Source of the DNA: Pseudomonadota bacterium
GTDB taxonomy: Bacteria; Pseudomonadota; Gammaproteobacteria; Steroidobacterales; Steroidobacteraceae
Assembly (NCBI GenBank): GCA_037200975.1
Contig: JBBCGI010000001.1
Coordinates: 1,798,001-1,862,000 of the forward strand
DNA length: 64,000 nucleotides
Reading direction: 5' to 3'
The translations under genes were made by a program, and so were the position numbers. Positions 25,378 to 33,395 of the stretch are shown piece by piece. The notes beneath the pieces are model-generated. The model was not told the DNA's origin. It worked only from the letters and a program-made list of their open reading frames with translations, and ran no database searches. Position 1 is the first letter of the stretch. Each line of letters starts with the position of its first letter.

Positions 25378-26651
25378 GCCAGTTTTCCCGTCTGTCGTAT
25401 CGAGCGCAGTCTGTCGAGCGCGCGGACCAGGCTGTGCGAATCTCCGAAGGCGCCCGGCTTGGTGATGACCGGCACGCTGTCGTCCCGCACCATGATGCCG
25501 AGCGAGGTGCCTGCCTCGATCTCGTCCACCAGCCGAATCTGGCCAACGTAGCACTGCTTCAGCAGCGCCGCGGCGGTTTCGCCGCCGGTCGCGATGAGGC
25601 CGCTCATGCGCGACAACGCGGGAGCGAGGCTGGTCGCGAGCGCGCGCACCAGCGCCGGGCCGATCTCGAGGCCGGGTGCTTCGTCGAGCGGCATTTCGAC
25701 CAACACGTCGGTGCCGCGGTCGAGCGCGGCGCGGATGTCGAGCGCCATCTGCGTCCGCATCCGAGCGTCGCCGGCCATCAGGATATCGACCGTGAATACC
25801 ACGTGCCGCACGCCGTTCACCTGCACGAGCGAGCGCGCCGCGGTCCGCGCGACGCTCGCCAGCGAGCCGACGACGATCAGCGCGCCATGCCGCGACGGCG
25901 TCATGGCCAGCGGCTGCCGTTCCGCCGGCGGCGTGCCCTCGGCCAGCGCATTCGCGAGGCCGGCGCTGCCGATGAAGAATCGCGAGGTCGCACGTTCGCG
26001 CGCCGCGCCGGCGATACGCGCGAGGTCCTCGGGTGTTTCGGCATCGCAGATCAGTATCGTGCCGGCGCCGGCCGTGGCCGCCGCTTCGGCCGCGACGAAT
26101 GATTCGCGCAATGCGGCGCCGCCGGCACGCACCACCGCGAGCGGTAGTTTGATGGCGTGCAGCCCCGCGCTCGAGACGATCCCGGCGAGATCCGCGTCCG
26201 GATAGCTGTGTTCGCGGCGCCAGATCTTCGTGGACTCGAGCGGCTCACCGTGTAAGAACACCCGCCCGTCGACGGTAGTTCGGCCCATGGCCGGATTGGC
26301 TGGCGCAAAGATTCCGCACAGCCGGTCGAACGGCGCCGGCAAACCTCCGCACAGCGCGGCGATTTCGGCGGCCGGCTGCCCGCGCAGGGTCGAATCGATC
26401 TTCTTGTACAACATGGAGAATGCGCCGCGCCGCAGGCCGCGCGCCGCGGCCGCGCGATGTGCCGCACCCGCCGCCGCGGCGCCGAGGCGCCGGCTGTCGC
26501 AATCGTGGGCCAGCGCGGTGACGGCGCCGAAGTCGCCGGCGAAGTGTTCACCCCAGTTGAGCTCGGTGCGGTGGCCGCGCCGGGCGAAGGCGATCGCCGC
26601 GTCGGCCGCTCCCGAAAGATCGTCGGCCAGGATGAGCCACCGCTCACCCAT
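25374..26651 (-). CDS. Four-carbon acid sugar kinase (DUF1537 family)
   Basis: ATP-dependent kinase of 425 residues. The N-terminal domain opens LILADDLSGAADAA and carries YKKIDSTLRG, both family signatures. The C-terminal nucleotide-binding part has a late GLIATGGETAAALL glycine loop and ends near VITKPGAFGD. Characterised relatives phosphorylate D-threonate, L-threonate or D-erythronate, feeding a PdxA2-type dehydrogenase; that pairing is present here. The start abuts the kdgT stop with no gap. The exact substrate cannot be told from sequence. Confidence 0.88.
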   Translation of the reverse strand: MGERWLILADDLSGAADAAIAFARRGHRTELNWGEHFAGDFGAVTALAHDCDSRRLGAAAAGAAHRAAAARGLRRGAFSMLYKKIDSTLRGQPAAEIAALCGGLPAPFDRLCGIFAPANPAMGRTTVDGRVFLHGEPLESTKIWRREHSYPDADLAGIVSSAGLHAIKLPLAVVRAGGAALRESFVAAEAAATAGAGTILICDAETPEDLARIAGAARERATSRFFIGSAGLANALAEGTPPAERQPLAMTPSRHGALIVVGSLASVARTAARSLVQVNGVRHVVFTVDILMAGDARMRTQMALDIRAALDRGTDVLVEMPLDEAPGLEIGPALVRALATSLAPALSRMSGLIATGGETAAALLKQCYVGQIRLVDEIEAGTSLGIMVRDDSVPVITKPGAFGDSHSLVRALDRLRSIRQTGKLA

Positions 26652-27611
26652 CTACCGCGCCTCACCCACGCGGCGCGCGGTCCAGGCGGTGACCAGCGGC
26701 ACCAGGATCGCCGTCACCACGACACAGGCGGCCACCAGGATCGTGGCCTGCGCCGCCGCATCCGCGTAGGCGGGATTCGCACTCGCGATGATGGCCGGCA
26801 CCGCCACCGCATTGCCGGCCGTCGACGCCGCGGCGACTCCGGCGACGCCGCTGCCGCCCGTGAGTTTGTCGACGAAGAACAGCGGGATGCCGGTGACTAC
26901 CACGACGGCGATGCCGAGGCCGAGCCCTAACAACCCCGCCTGCCACACCCTGGCGAGATCGAGATTGGCGCCGAGCGCGAAGGCGAAAAACGGGATCATC
27001 ACCGGGATCGCCTGCTTCAGGAATTCGCGCATCTCGCGATCGAGATTGCCGATGAACATGCCGAACAGCAGCGGCAGGATGCCGCCGACCAGCGTCGGCC
27101 ACGGAAACGCCGAGAGTCCGGCGACGCCCAGCGTGACCATCGTGAGGAACGGGCCGGACTCGAGCGACATCACGGTGTAGGCACCCACATCGCGCGGATG
27201 GCCGTATTGCCCCATCAGCGCCATGTACAACCCGCCGTTGGTGTCGTTCATCGCGGCGACGATGGCGAGGGTCGAGATACCCGCGAACATGCCCGCGCTG
27301 ACCGGCGCCTCGCCCAGCAGCCGCCCGAACACGATGCCTAACAAGATTCCGATCGCGACCTTGACCGCGAACAGGCTGCCGCCCTTCTTGAGAATGTAAG
27401 GCGTGGCCTTGAAGTCGATGCTGGCGCCAGTGCACACGAAGAACACCGCGAGGATGGGCAACGCACCGGTGAACAACGCGCCGGTGAACGAGCCGAAGAA
27501 TTTCGCCGTGCCCGCGAAGAAGGTGGCGAAGAAAGCGCCGCACAGCAGTGGCACGACCATCATGCCGCCAGGCACGCGCTCGATCGCCCGCTTGATGGGA
27601 ATCTGCGTCAT
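26652..27611 (-). CDS. kdgT: KdgT-family 2-keto-3-deoxygluconate permease
   Basis: Inner-membrane secondary transporter of 319 residues with about ten hydrophobic segments. The opening [18 protein letters not shown] and internal [17 protein letters not shown] are KdgT-family hallmarks. E. coli KdgT imports 2-keto-3-deoxygluconate from pectin breakdown. Here the operon is kdgT, acid-sugar kinase and pdxA-type dehydrogenase with no gaps, so the cargo may instead be a four-carbon sugar acid such as threonate or erythronate. A pectate lyase gene 27 kb away keeps the pectin option open. Confidence 0.85.
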   Translation of the reverse strand: MTQIPIKRAIERVPGGMMVVPLLCGAFFATFFAGTAKFFGSFTGALFTGALPILAVFFVCTGASIDFKATPYILKKGGSLFAVKVAIGILLGIVFGRLLGEAPVSAGMFAGISTLAIVAAMNDTNGGLYMALMGQYGHPRDVGAYTVMSLESGPFLTMVTLGVAGLSAFPWPTLVGGILPLLFGMFIGNLDREMREFLKQAIPVMIPFFAFALGANLDLARVWQAGLLGLGLGIAVVVVTGIPLFFVDKLTGGSGVAGVAAASTAGNAVAVPAIIASANPAYADAAAQATILVAACVVVTAILVPLVTAWTARRVGEAR

Positions 27612-27649
27612 CTTGCCATCCCCTTCGGGCGCGCGTAGGTTGCGCGCCC

Positions 27650-28105
27650 ATGAACAACTTCACTCGTCCGGCCTGGCTCCGCCTGTCGTTGGCCATCGTT
27701 CTCGTCGCCGCATCGGCGCTGAGCGTGCCCGCGCGGGCCGGCGCCGTCGACTGCAAGCTGAAATTCACGATCAGCGGGTGGGCGGCATTCTACAAGCGCT
27801 CGACCGGCACGGGGACCATCACGTGCACCAACGGACAATCGATGCGCGTGCGTCTGGAAGCACGCGGCGGCGGCCCCGCCGTGGGCAAGTCGACCATCAA
27901 GAACGGCACCGGAGAATTTTCCGGCGTGAGCGACATCCGCGAATTGCTCGGCAGCTACATCAGCGCCGAAGCGCAGGCCGGAGCGGTCAAGTCCGCCAAG
28001 GGCCAGGTCGTCACGAAGGGCGAAGTCTCCCTGGCCCTGAGCGGCACCGGCGAAGGCTGGGAGATCGGCGTCGCGTTCGGCAAGTTCAGCATCCTGCGGC
28101 GTTAG
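27650..28105 (+). CDS. Small secreted protein of unknown function
   Basis: A 151-residue protein with a clear signal peptide (about 1-32, ending PARAGA) and a mature domain with two cysteines (DCKLKF and TITCTN). The pattern of short strands with conserved-looking [13 protein letters not shown] and [13 protein letters not shown] suggests a small beta-sandwich. It resembles uncharacterised periplasmic proteins; I cannot name it. It is transcribed alone, divergent from kdgT, and its TAG stop overlaps the TAA of the converging yihY-like gene. Confidence 0.7.
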   Translation: MNNFTRPAWLRLSLAIVLVAASALSVPARAGAVDCKLKFTISGWAAFYKRSTGTGTITCTNGQSMRVRLEARGGGPAVGKSTIKNGTGEFSGVSDIRELLGSYISAEAQAGAVKSAKGQVVTKGEVSLALSGTGEGWEIGVAFGKFSILRR

Positions 28106-28974
28106 GCGGGCTTCCGCGCTTTGGGCGCGATCGGCACCGGCGTGCGCGAGCGGCCGAGGCAGGCCGTGAACTCCGCGCCGAACAGAAAGATCTGCGCCGA
28201 GTAGTACAGCCACAGCAACAACGCGGCGAACGATGCCGCCGCGCCATACGCCGTCGGTTGCGTCGCGTGCCCCAGATAGAGGCCGATTCCCCAGCGGCCG
28301 AGATGAAACAGCAGCGCGGTCGAGAGCGCGCCGATCAGCACTTCCCGCCACGGCAGGCGCTTCGCCGGTAGATAGCGATACATCAGCGCGATGAGCCCGG
28401 TGCCGAGGCCGATGGAGATCAGGAAGTCCAGCAGGGCAAAGAGCCCGACCAGCCCCTCGAAGTGGCGCAGGATGTAACCGCGCAGCGCGCCCAGCGCCGT
28501 GGTCAGAGTCAGCGACACCAGCAGCAGGAAACCGATCGCGAGCACGAAGCCGAACGAGATGAGCCGCGCGCGCACCGTCGCACGCCAGTTGCGGTGCAAC
28601 GCCTCGCGGCCACCCCACACCTGTTGCAGCGCGCTTTCCAGTGCCGCGAACACGGTGCTCGCGCCGATCAGCAGCATCACCACGCTGACCGCGGTCGCCC
28701 AGATGCCGTCGACGCTTTGCGCGCCACGCATGGCCTCGAGAATCAGATCGGCGCTCGGCTTGCCGAACAGCAACGTCAGCTGGGTTCCGACGTACGAATA
28801 GGCCAGCTCGCCGCCGACTATCCACCCGGCGATCGACACGATGATGATGAGCAGCGGCGCCAGCGAAAACGCGCAGTAGAACGCGAGCGCGGCGCTGATG
28901 CTCGACGCCTGGTCCTCGAGCCAGTTGTCCGTCGTCCCTTTGAGGATCTGCCAGAACGTGCGTCGCTTGCTCAC
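28102..28974 (-). CDS. yihY: YihY/BrkB-family inner-membrane protein
   Basis: Integral membrane protein of 290 residues, the same length as E. coli YihY, with six hydrophobic segments. It begins QILKGTTDNWLEDQASSISA, leading into the family block AALAFYCAFSLAPLL, and later has TVFAALESALQQVWG and a PTAYGAAASFAALLLWLYYSAQ stretch. Function is not firmly established; relatives were once mis-called ribonuclease BN. GTG 28974 is chosen from family length; the frame continues upstream without a family match. It is last after the apbE operon, separated by a hairpin. Confidence 0.88.
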   Translation of the reverse strand: MSKRRTFWQILKGTTDNWLEDQASSISAALAFYCAFSLAPLLIIIVSIAGWIVGGELAYSYVGTQLTLLFGKPSADLILEAMRGAQSVDGIWATAVSVVMLLIGASTVFAALESALQQVWGGREALHRNWRATVRARLISFGFVLAIGFLLLVSLTLTTALGALRGYILRHFEGLVGLFALLDFLISIGLGTGLIALMYRYLPAKRLPWREVLIGALSTALLFHLGRWGIGLYLGHATQPTAYGAAASFAALLLWLYYSAQIFLFGAEFTACLGRSRTPVPIAPKARKPA

Positions 28975-28993
28975 ATCCGGATTTTGCACCCGG

Positions 28994-29014
28994 CGGCGGC
29001 CTAACAAGCCGCCG
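28994..29014. terminator. Hairpin between apbE and yihY
   Basis: Perfect 7-bp GC stem CGGCGGC/GCCGCCG closing a CTAACAA loop, 72 bases after the apbE stop in the leftward direction. It lacks a T run, so termination would be weak. The remaining 28975-29086 shows no gene. Confidence 0.4.
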
Positions 29015-29086
29015 CATTTGTCGGGATATGACCCGGGCATACGCCAGTGCGCGCCTACAGAGCCGCGCTGGCATCGCGAGATCGCG

Positions 29087-30085
29087 TTATTCCGCCGGCC
29101 ACTCCGTACTGGGTGTGAGGCGGAAGGCGTCGCCATCCCGCCCGATGAGCAGCGCGGCAAGGGACGTCTCGTTCGCAAGCCGCAGCGCAGCCTCGGGCGG
29201 CATCACCATGAGCACGGTGGCCAGCGCGTCGGCCGCCATACACGTGGCGCCCATCGCGGTCGCGGAGACGGTCGCATGCGCCACGGGAAAACCGGTGTGC
29301 GGATCGATGATGTGCGAGTAGTGCCGCCCGCCGGCTTCGAAGTAGCGCCGATAATCTCCGGCGGTCGCCACGCTCGCATCGCGCAGCGCGATCGATGCGG
29401 GCATGGCGCCAGCCGCGTTGTCGGCGCCGGGTTGTTCGACCGCCACGCGCCACGGCTCGCCGGCCGCGTTGCGCCCACGCGCCCGCAGCTTGCCCGACAG
29501 GTCGATGAGGTAGTTAGTGACGCCGGCCGCGTCGAGGAATTCCGCCACGCGGTCGACGCCCCGGCCCTTGCCGAGCGAGGACAGATCCACGCGTACGCCC
29601 GGCGCCTTGCGCGCGCGACTCTGCGAACCATCCACCTCCACCTTGCGCCAGCCCACGAGTGCCCGCGCGGCGGCGATCGCCGCTTCATCGGGCACATGGT
29701 CCTGCGCCGGATCGGGACCGAAACCCCAGAGATTCACGAGTGGTCCGACGGTGACGTCGTAGGCGCCCTCGCTGCGTTGCGCAAGGCTCAGTGCGTAGGA
29801 GAGGACCGCGCCGAGTTCCGGATCGATCGGCACCCAGGCGCCGGAGTCCTCGGCATTGAACCGGCTCAGCGCGGACGTCGGTCGATACGTGCTCAACGCC
29901 TGGTTTACGTCTTCGAACCGCGCCTGTGCGCCCGCCTGCAGTTGCGCCGCCGGTGCCGGCAACGCGCCGGCGATCTTCACCGTCCACGCGCTGCCCATCG
30001 TCTCGCCCTGGAGCAAGGTCACGGGCGGCGTCATCGACTGGCAGCCGGCGAGCAGCAGGCCCGCCGCTGCGATGATCGATCGCAC
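29087..30085 (-). CDS. apbE: FAD:protein FMN transferase ApbE (lipoprotein)
   Basis: Extracytosolic flavin transferase of 332 residues that attaches FMN to a threonine of a target protein. Lipobox LLLAGCQS near residue 14 suggests outer-leaflet anchoring. Family motifs seen are TMGSAWTVKI near the N-terminus, VDLSSLGKGRGVDR, and the Mg-site region SHIIDPHTGFP followed by ATVSATAMGATCMAADALAT. GTG start at 30085, four bases after the preceding stop. It closes the operon PepSY, DUF2271, DUF4198, ApbE. The likely substrate is the DUF2271 protein, which carries an ApbE-type motif. Confidence 0.93.
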   Translation of the reverse strand: MRSIIAAAGLLLAGCQSMTPPVTLLQGETMGSAWTVKIAGALPAPAAQLQAGAQARFEDVNQALSTYRPTSALSRFNAEDSGAWVPIDPELGAVLSYALSLAQRSEGAYDVTVGPLVNLWGFGPDPAQDHVPDEAAIAAARALVGWRKVEVDGSQSRARKAPGVRVDLSSLGKGRGVDRVAEFLDAAGVTNYLIDLSGKLRARGRNAAGEPWRVAVEQPGADNAAGAMPASIALRDASVATAGDYRRYFEAGGRHYSHIIDPHTGFPVAHATVSATAMGATCMAADALATVLMVMPPEAALRLANETSLAALLIGRDGDAFRLTPSTEWPAE

Positions 30086-30089
30086 CTGA

Positions 30090-30890
30090 CTACTGCGTCA
30101 GGACTTCGAACGTGCCGTTGTACGAGGCGCGGCGCTTCTTCACCTTCGGGACCGTCGCATTCTCGTCTTCGATCGACGCGTCGACCCAGTACATGCCGGC
30201 CGCGGGCCACTTGACGCTGATCAGCCCGTCCTGGTCCGTCCTGAGCAGCATTTCGTCCGGCGCATCGCGATAACGCGTGCCGCCCGCGATGATTTCCACT
30301 TCGAGATCTTTCGCCGGCTTGCCGTCGAGCAGGAAGCGGAACTTCGCGGTTTCACCCGCGTACAGGTCGTTGGGATGCGTGGTGGGGACCAATTCGAGCC
30401 CCGCGCCGCCGTCTGCCAATGCGGAGGGCGGCCCCACGCTGACAAAGGTTTCGATGCGCCGCTGCATCTGCTGCAGCTCCAGCTTCTCGGCGGTGGCCGG
30501 AATTCCCGTGGCCATCTCCGCGGGCGTGCCGCGCCAACGCTTCGGCTTGCCCGCTTCTTCCCAGCGCGCCATCACCACGTCGTCCGCCACCGCGACGCGG
30601 TAAGTGCCCGGCTGGCGCAGTTCGAGATCGAAGCTGCTGCGGGTCTTGCCCTTGGCGATGTTCTGACCGGCAACCGGCTGTCCGTCCGGCGCCGTCACGA
30701 TGAGCGCATCGACCGGCAACGCGCCCTGGTTGAACGAGAACAGGTCGTCCGCCATGGCCGCGTCCACCGTGACCCAGCCGCCCGAGCGCGCCAGCACGGT
30801 TTGAGACGGCAGCAGCCAGGCGCGCGCGGCCTCCGCGCCCGGCGCCAGCGCGAGCAACAACAGCGACATTCCCGCGAGCTTCGTTTTCAT
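30090..30890 (-). CDS. DUF4198-type periplasmic protein
   Basis: A 266-residue exported protein. It has a signal peptide ending near PGAEA, then ARAWLLPSQTVL and a beta-rich GWVTVDAAM opening typical of DUF4198. Late segments KDLEVEIIAGGTRYRD and ISVKWPAAGMYWVDAS look like a second immunoglobulin-like domain. Family members occur beside metal-uptake and flavin-transfer genes, with unknown biochemical role. Here it sits between the presumed flavoprotein (DUF2271) and apbE, so a part in assembly or metal handling of that system is plausible. ATG 30890 follows a GGGG-rich leader. Confidence 0.8.
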   Translation of the reverse strand: MKTKLAGMSLLLLALAPGAEAARAWLLPSQTVLARSGGWVTVDAAMADDLFSFNQGALPVDALIVTAPDGQPVAGQNIAKGKTRSSFDLELRQPGTYRVAVADDVVMARWEEAGKPKRWRGTPAEMATGIPATAEKLELQQMQRRIETFVSVGPPSALADGGAGLELVPTTHPNDLYAGETAKFRFLLDGKPAKDLEVEIIAGGTRYRDAPDEMLLRTDQDGLISVKWPAAGMYWVDASIEDENATVPKVKKRRASYNGTFEVLTQ

Positions 30891-30919
30891 GTGGTTCCCC
30901 CTGCTAACTAGTACCGCGT

Positions 30920-31447
30920 TCACGGGTTCAACTTCAGCGCCACCGCGCCGAGCTCCTTCGTCCCCTTCGCGCCGCCCTGTTTGGCGCCCTTGATGGGCCA
31001 TTCGAAGGGAATACGCACCGCCTCGCGGCCGCCGACTTCGCGCACCGCCTCGACCACCAGCTCGTATTTGCCCGGCGCCAGCTTGGCCAGCGGCTCGGCG
31101 GCGGCATCGAACTTGAGTATGTGCTGGCCGACGGGCCGCGTCGCACCCGTCAGTCCATCCACGGGGACCTTCAGGTCGCGGCCGCCGCGGCGCCACCACT
31201 GGCGCAGGTCCGGCAGCCACTTGGTGTGATCGCCGCGCGTCTGGTACCAGACGGCGAGGTTGGCCGCGATCGTCTGATCTGCACCTTCGATCCAGATGGC
31301 GACGTACGGGCGGTGATATTCCGCCACCGGCAAGGTGGGGATCTCGACGTTGAGCTCGAGTTCCGCCGCGGGTGCGGCCGTGGCGCCGAGCGCGAGCACC
31401 AACACCGTCACGCAACGGGCCACGGTACGTTGAAATCTTCCAATCAT
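30920..31447 (-). CDS. DUF2271 protein with ApbE flavinylation motif
   Basis: A 175-residue exported protein (signal peptide to about residue 28, ending APAAEL). The DUF2271 domain contains RPYVAIWIEG, WYQTRGDHTKWLPDLRQWW and, at residues 97-103, DGLTGAT, matching the D-G-x-S/T-G-A-T pattern to which ApbE attaches FMN through the final threonine (T103). It therefore probably carries covalent FMN and acts as a periplasmic electron carrier or reductase. It lies between the PepSY membrane protein and the DUF4198 and apbE genes on one operon. The attachment is inferred from motif and neighbours. Confidence 0.83.
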   Translation of the reverse strand: MIGRFQRTVARCVTVLVLALGATAAPAAELELNVEIPTLPVAEYHRPYVAIWIEGADQTIAANLAVWYQTRGDHTKWLPDLRQWWRRGGRDLKVPVDGLTGATRPVGQHILKFDAAAEPLAKLAPGKYELVVEAVREVGGREAVRIPFEWPIKGAKQGGAKGTKELGAVALKLNP

Positions 31448-31468
31448 TCGTATGCTCCGACTAACTAT

Positions 31469-32080
31469 TTAATGCGCGAAGAAAATCATCAATGCGACCA
31501 CGATGCCGATGCCGCCCGTGACCAGCGGCCAGGTCGCCTTGCGCTGTTTGGCCTGGATCACCAGCAACACCAGGCCCGTGATCGAAAAGAACAGGCAGGC
31601 CGCGGCGACCACGTCGATGAACACGATCCACACGAGGCCGGTATTGCGGCCCTTGTGCAGGTCGTTGAAATACGCAACCCAGCCGCGATCCGTGGCTTCC
31701 GATTTCGCGGCGCCGGTTTCGCGGTCGATGGATACCCAGGCATCGCGGCCGGGCCCGGGCGCCGATAGATAGAGCTCCTCGTCCGACCATTCGGGCGTCG
31801 CGCCGCGAGTCGACAGGTCGAACTCGCGGGAGATCCACGCCGCGATGTCCGCGGGCACTTCGTCCGCCGTGGCGTGATCGCCGGCGAGCTGACCGCGCAG
31901 CGTTTCGGGCAACAACGCCTCGTGTTTGCTCACGCGCGGCTGCGCGCTGATCGCGCTCGAATGATTGAGCGTGACGCCCGTGATGCTGAACAACAGCAGC
32001 GCGGCGAGGCAGATGCCGGCACTGATCCAGTGCCACTGGTGCATCGTCCGGTACAACATCATCCGGCGGCGGGGATCCAT
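31469..32080 (-). CDS. PepSY-associated transmembrane protein
   Basis: A 203-residue membrane protein with three hydrophobic segments (about 18-37, 148-174, 184-201) around a periplasmic PepSY-like region. Histidines H14, H17, H40 and H142 sit at membrane edges in YRTMHQWHW, TLNHSS and NDLHKGR, the arrangement in PepSY_TM proteins thought to bind haem b and move electrons across the membrane. It is first of the operon feeding DUF2271, DUF4198 and ApbE, so it may deliver electrons to the flavoprotein. Haem binding is inference. Confidence 0.82.
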   Translation of the reverse strand: MDPRRRMMLYRTMHQWHWISAGICLAALLLFSITGVTLNHSSAISAQPRVSKHEALLPETLRGQLAGDHATADEVPADIAAWISREFDLSTRGATPEWSDEELYLSAPGPGRDAWVSIDRETGAAKSEATDRGWVAYFNDLHKGRNTGLVWIVFIDVVAAACLFFSITGLVLLVIQAKQRKATWPLVTGGIGIVVALMIFFAH

Positions 32081-32350
32081 GCGGGGAGCTACTCGCGGAC
32101 GTCGAAATACGCTGAATGCGCGAACGCCGCGAAAGAGAACGGCAACGCTGCCGCCTGGCGGGCAAGCAACGCACTTCGACTGAACATATTCGGGAATCCC
32201 GTACAGATTTGGAGTGCGAACGCTACATGAGAAGAATTCTTATTTGCAACAGGACTCTTCATATAAGAGGGATGGCACCGCGCCAGACCTCGCCGGATCG
32301 CGGCAGAATGCCGCCGGTCGTTTAATCATCGGCCAGGAGCGCGCAAGTCC
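32081..32350. promoter_or_regulatory. Divergent gap upstream of the PepSY operon
   Basis: 270 bases between the leftward PepSY gene and a rightward small gene; no coding sequence is convincing. An AT-rich patch at 32225-32265 holds a 10-base perfect palindrome AAGAATTCTT (32232-32241). That is a possible operator, perhaps iron- or redox-related given the operon, but it is not a clear match to a Fur box. Confidence 0.3.
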
Positions 32351-32716
32351 ATGAAGTCATTGTTGTTGTCCGTCCTGGTGGCACTGACGTATGTCTCGGG
32401 CAGCCAGGCCGCCGCGAATGCCGACCCGCCAGCTGACAGCGCCAGAGCCAACGAGACCGTCTTCGACCGCAACAAGGGCGCGATCTACGCGCTGTACGCG
32501 CGCGCGCTGCGCGACCGGCCCGGTCTCGCGGGGAAGATCGTCTTCGAGATCGACATCGATGCGGCTGGCGCGCCGGCCGCGTGCCGCGTGAAATCGAGCC
32601 AGCTCCATGCGCCGGAATTCGAGAACCAGCTGTGCGAGCGCATCAGGCTGTTCCGCTTCGCCCCGCAAGCCCCCAATACCTTCACCAAGGAGCTGACTCT
32701 GGTCAGCGCCGCATGA
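32351..32716 (+). CDS. Secreted AgmX/PglI C-terminal (TonB-C-like) domain protein
   Basis: A 121-residue exported protein with a signal peptide ending near GSQAAA. The mature part FDRNKGAIYALYARALRDRP, followed by KIVFEIDIDAAG and CERIRLFRFAP, matches the AgmX/PglI C-terminal domain, a TonB-C-like fold in which two cysteines (CRV and CERI) may pair. Relatives occur in gliding and TonB-type systems, where they contact other envelope proteins. It is alone on its strand, starting after CCAGGAGC. Its partner here is unknown. Confidence 0.75.
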   Translation: MKSLLLSVLVALTYVSGSQAAANADPPADSARANETVFDRNKGAIYALYARALRDRPGLAGKIVFEIDIDAAGAPAACRVKSSQLHAPEFENQLCERIRLFRFAPQAPNTFTKELTLVSAA

Positions 32717-32736
32717 GCCGCTGCACGGGTAGCTAG

Positions 32737-32785
32737 GCCGGCGGCCCGCCGGCGGCGGACATGACGGGGCCGTGCGGGGCCCCGT
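32737..32785. terminator. Tandem hairpins between converging genes
   Basis: Two GC-rich stems: GCCGGCG/CGCCGGC (32737-32753) and ACGGGGCC/GGCCCCGT (32764-32785, loop six bases). They lie between the end of the AgmX-like gene and the end of the cytochrome gene. Neither has a T run, so this is only terminator-like. Confidence 0.4.
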
Positions 32786-32799
32786 CGATATCCATCACC

Positions 32800-33375
32800 T
32801 CAGGGATTCGCGGCCGCGAGCGTCGCCGGCGGGCGCGGCTCAGGGACCTTGTTCTTCACCGCCGGAATCGACTGCAGGTAGCTGAAGATCGCCGCCAGGT
32901 CCGAGTCGGTGAAGTGTTTGTACATCGGGATCGGCATCGGCGGCAGGATCTCGCGGCCGCGCCCCAGGTGCCGGCCGGTGCGAATCGTGTCGGTAAAGGT
33001 GCGCACGTTCCATTTGCCGAGCCCGGTCTCGCGGTCCGGCGTGAGATTCGCGGTGAAGGTCACGCCCCAGGGGCCGGACCACGCGGTGTTGGTCGCCCCC
33101 ACACTCACCAGCCACGGGCCGGCCGGCAGCACCGGCGCGGCGGGCATCTCGAGCTGCTCGGGATGTCCCGACAACATGCGATCCATGTCGGGCGCCGGCC
33201 CGGCCGGCGTCATCTTGAGCGGCGTGTGGCAGTCATTGCAGCCGGTGATGGTGACCAGGTATTTGCCGCGCGCCAGCACTTCGCTGACGGCGGTGGCGGC
33301 TGGCGGCGCCGCGCCGCGCGCGAACGAAGCGACGACCACCAGCGCGATTCTCACGAACATCTTCAACGAACTCAC
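32800..33375 (-). CDS. Monohaem c-type cytochrome
   Basis: A 191-residue exported cytochrome. The single haem site is CNDCH in TITGCNDCHTPLK, and the distal methionine probably lies in PPMPIPMYKHFTD. The C-terminal FSYLQSIPAVKNKVPEP is a typical cytochrome c ending. GTG 33375 is used, with GAGGAG seven bases upstream. It follows the dihaem gene by 20 bases and probably exchanges electrons with it in the periplasm. Related small cytochromes serve dehydrogenases; no dehydrogenase is adjacent. Confidence 0.85.
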   Translation of the reverse strand: MSSLKMFVRIALVVVASFARGAAPPAATAVSEVLARGKYLVTITGCNDCHTPLKMTPAGPAPDMDRMLSGHPEQLEMPAAPVLPAGPWLVSVGATNTAWSGPWGVTFTANLTPDRETGLGKWNVRTFTDTIRTGRHLGRGREILPPMPIPMYKHFTDSDLAAIFSYLQSIPAVKNKVPEPRPPATLAAANP

Positions 33376-33395
33376 GAGCTTCTCCTCTAACTACA

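Noticed and set aside
27608-29074. A 488-residue minus-strand frame over the small secreted gene and yihY
   Set aside because: Out of frame with YihY motifs; the real gene is the 290-residue frame.
32225-32265. A Fur box in front of the PepSY operon
   Set aside because: AAGAATTCTT is palindromic but does not match the Fur consensus well enough to claim.
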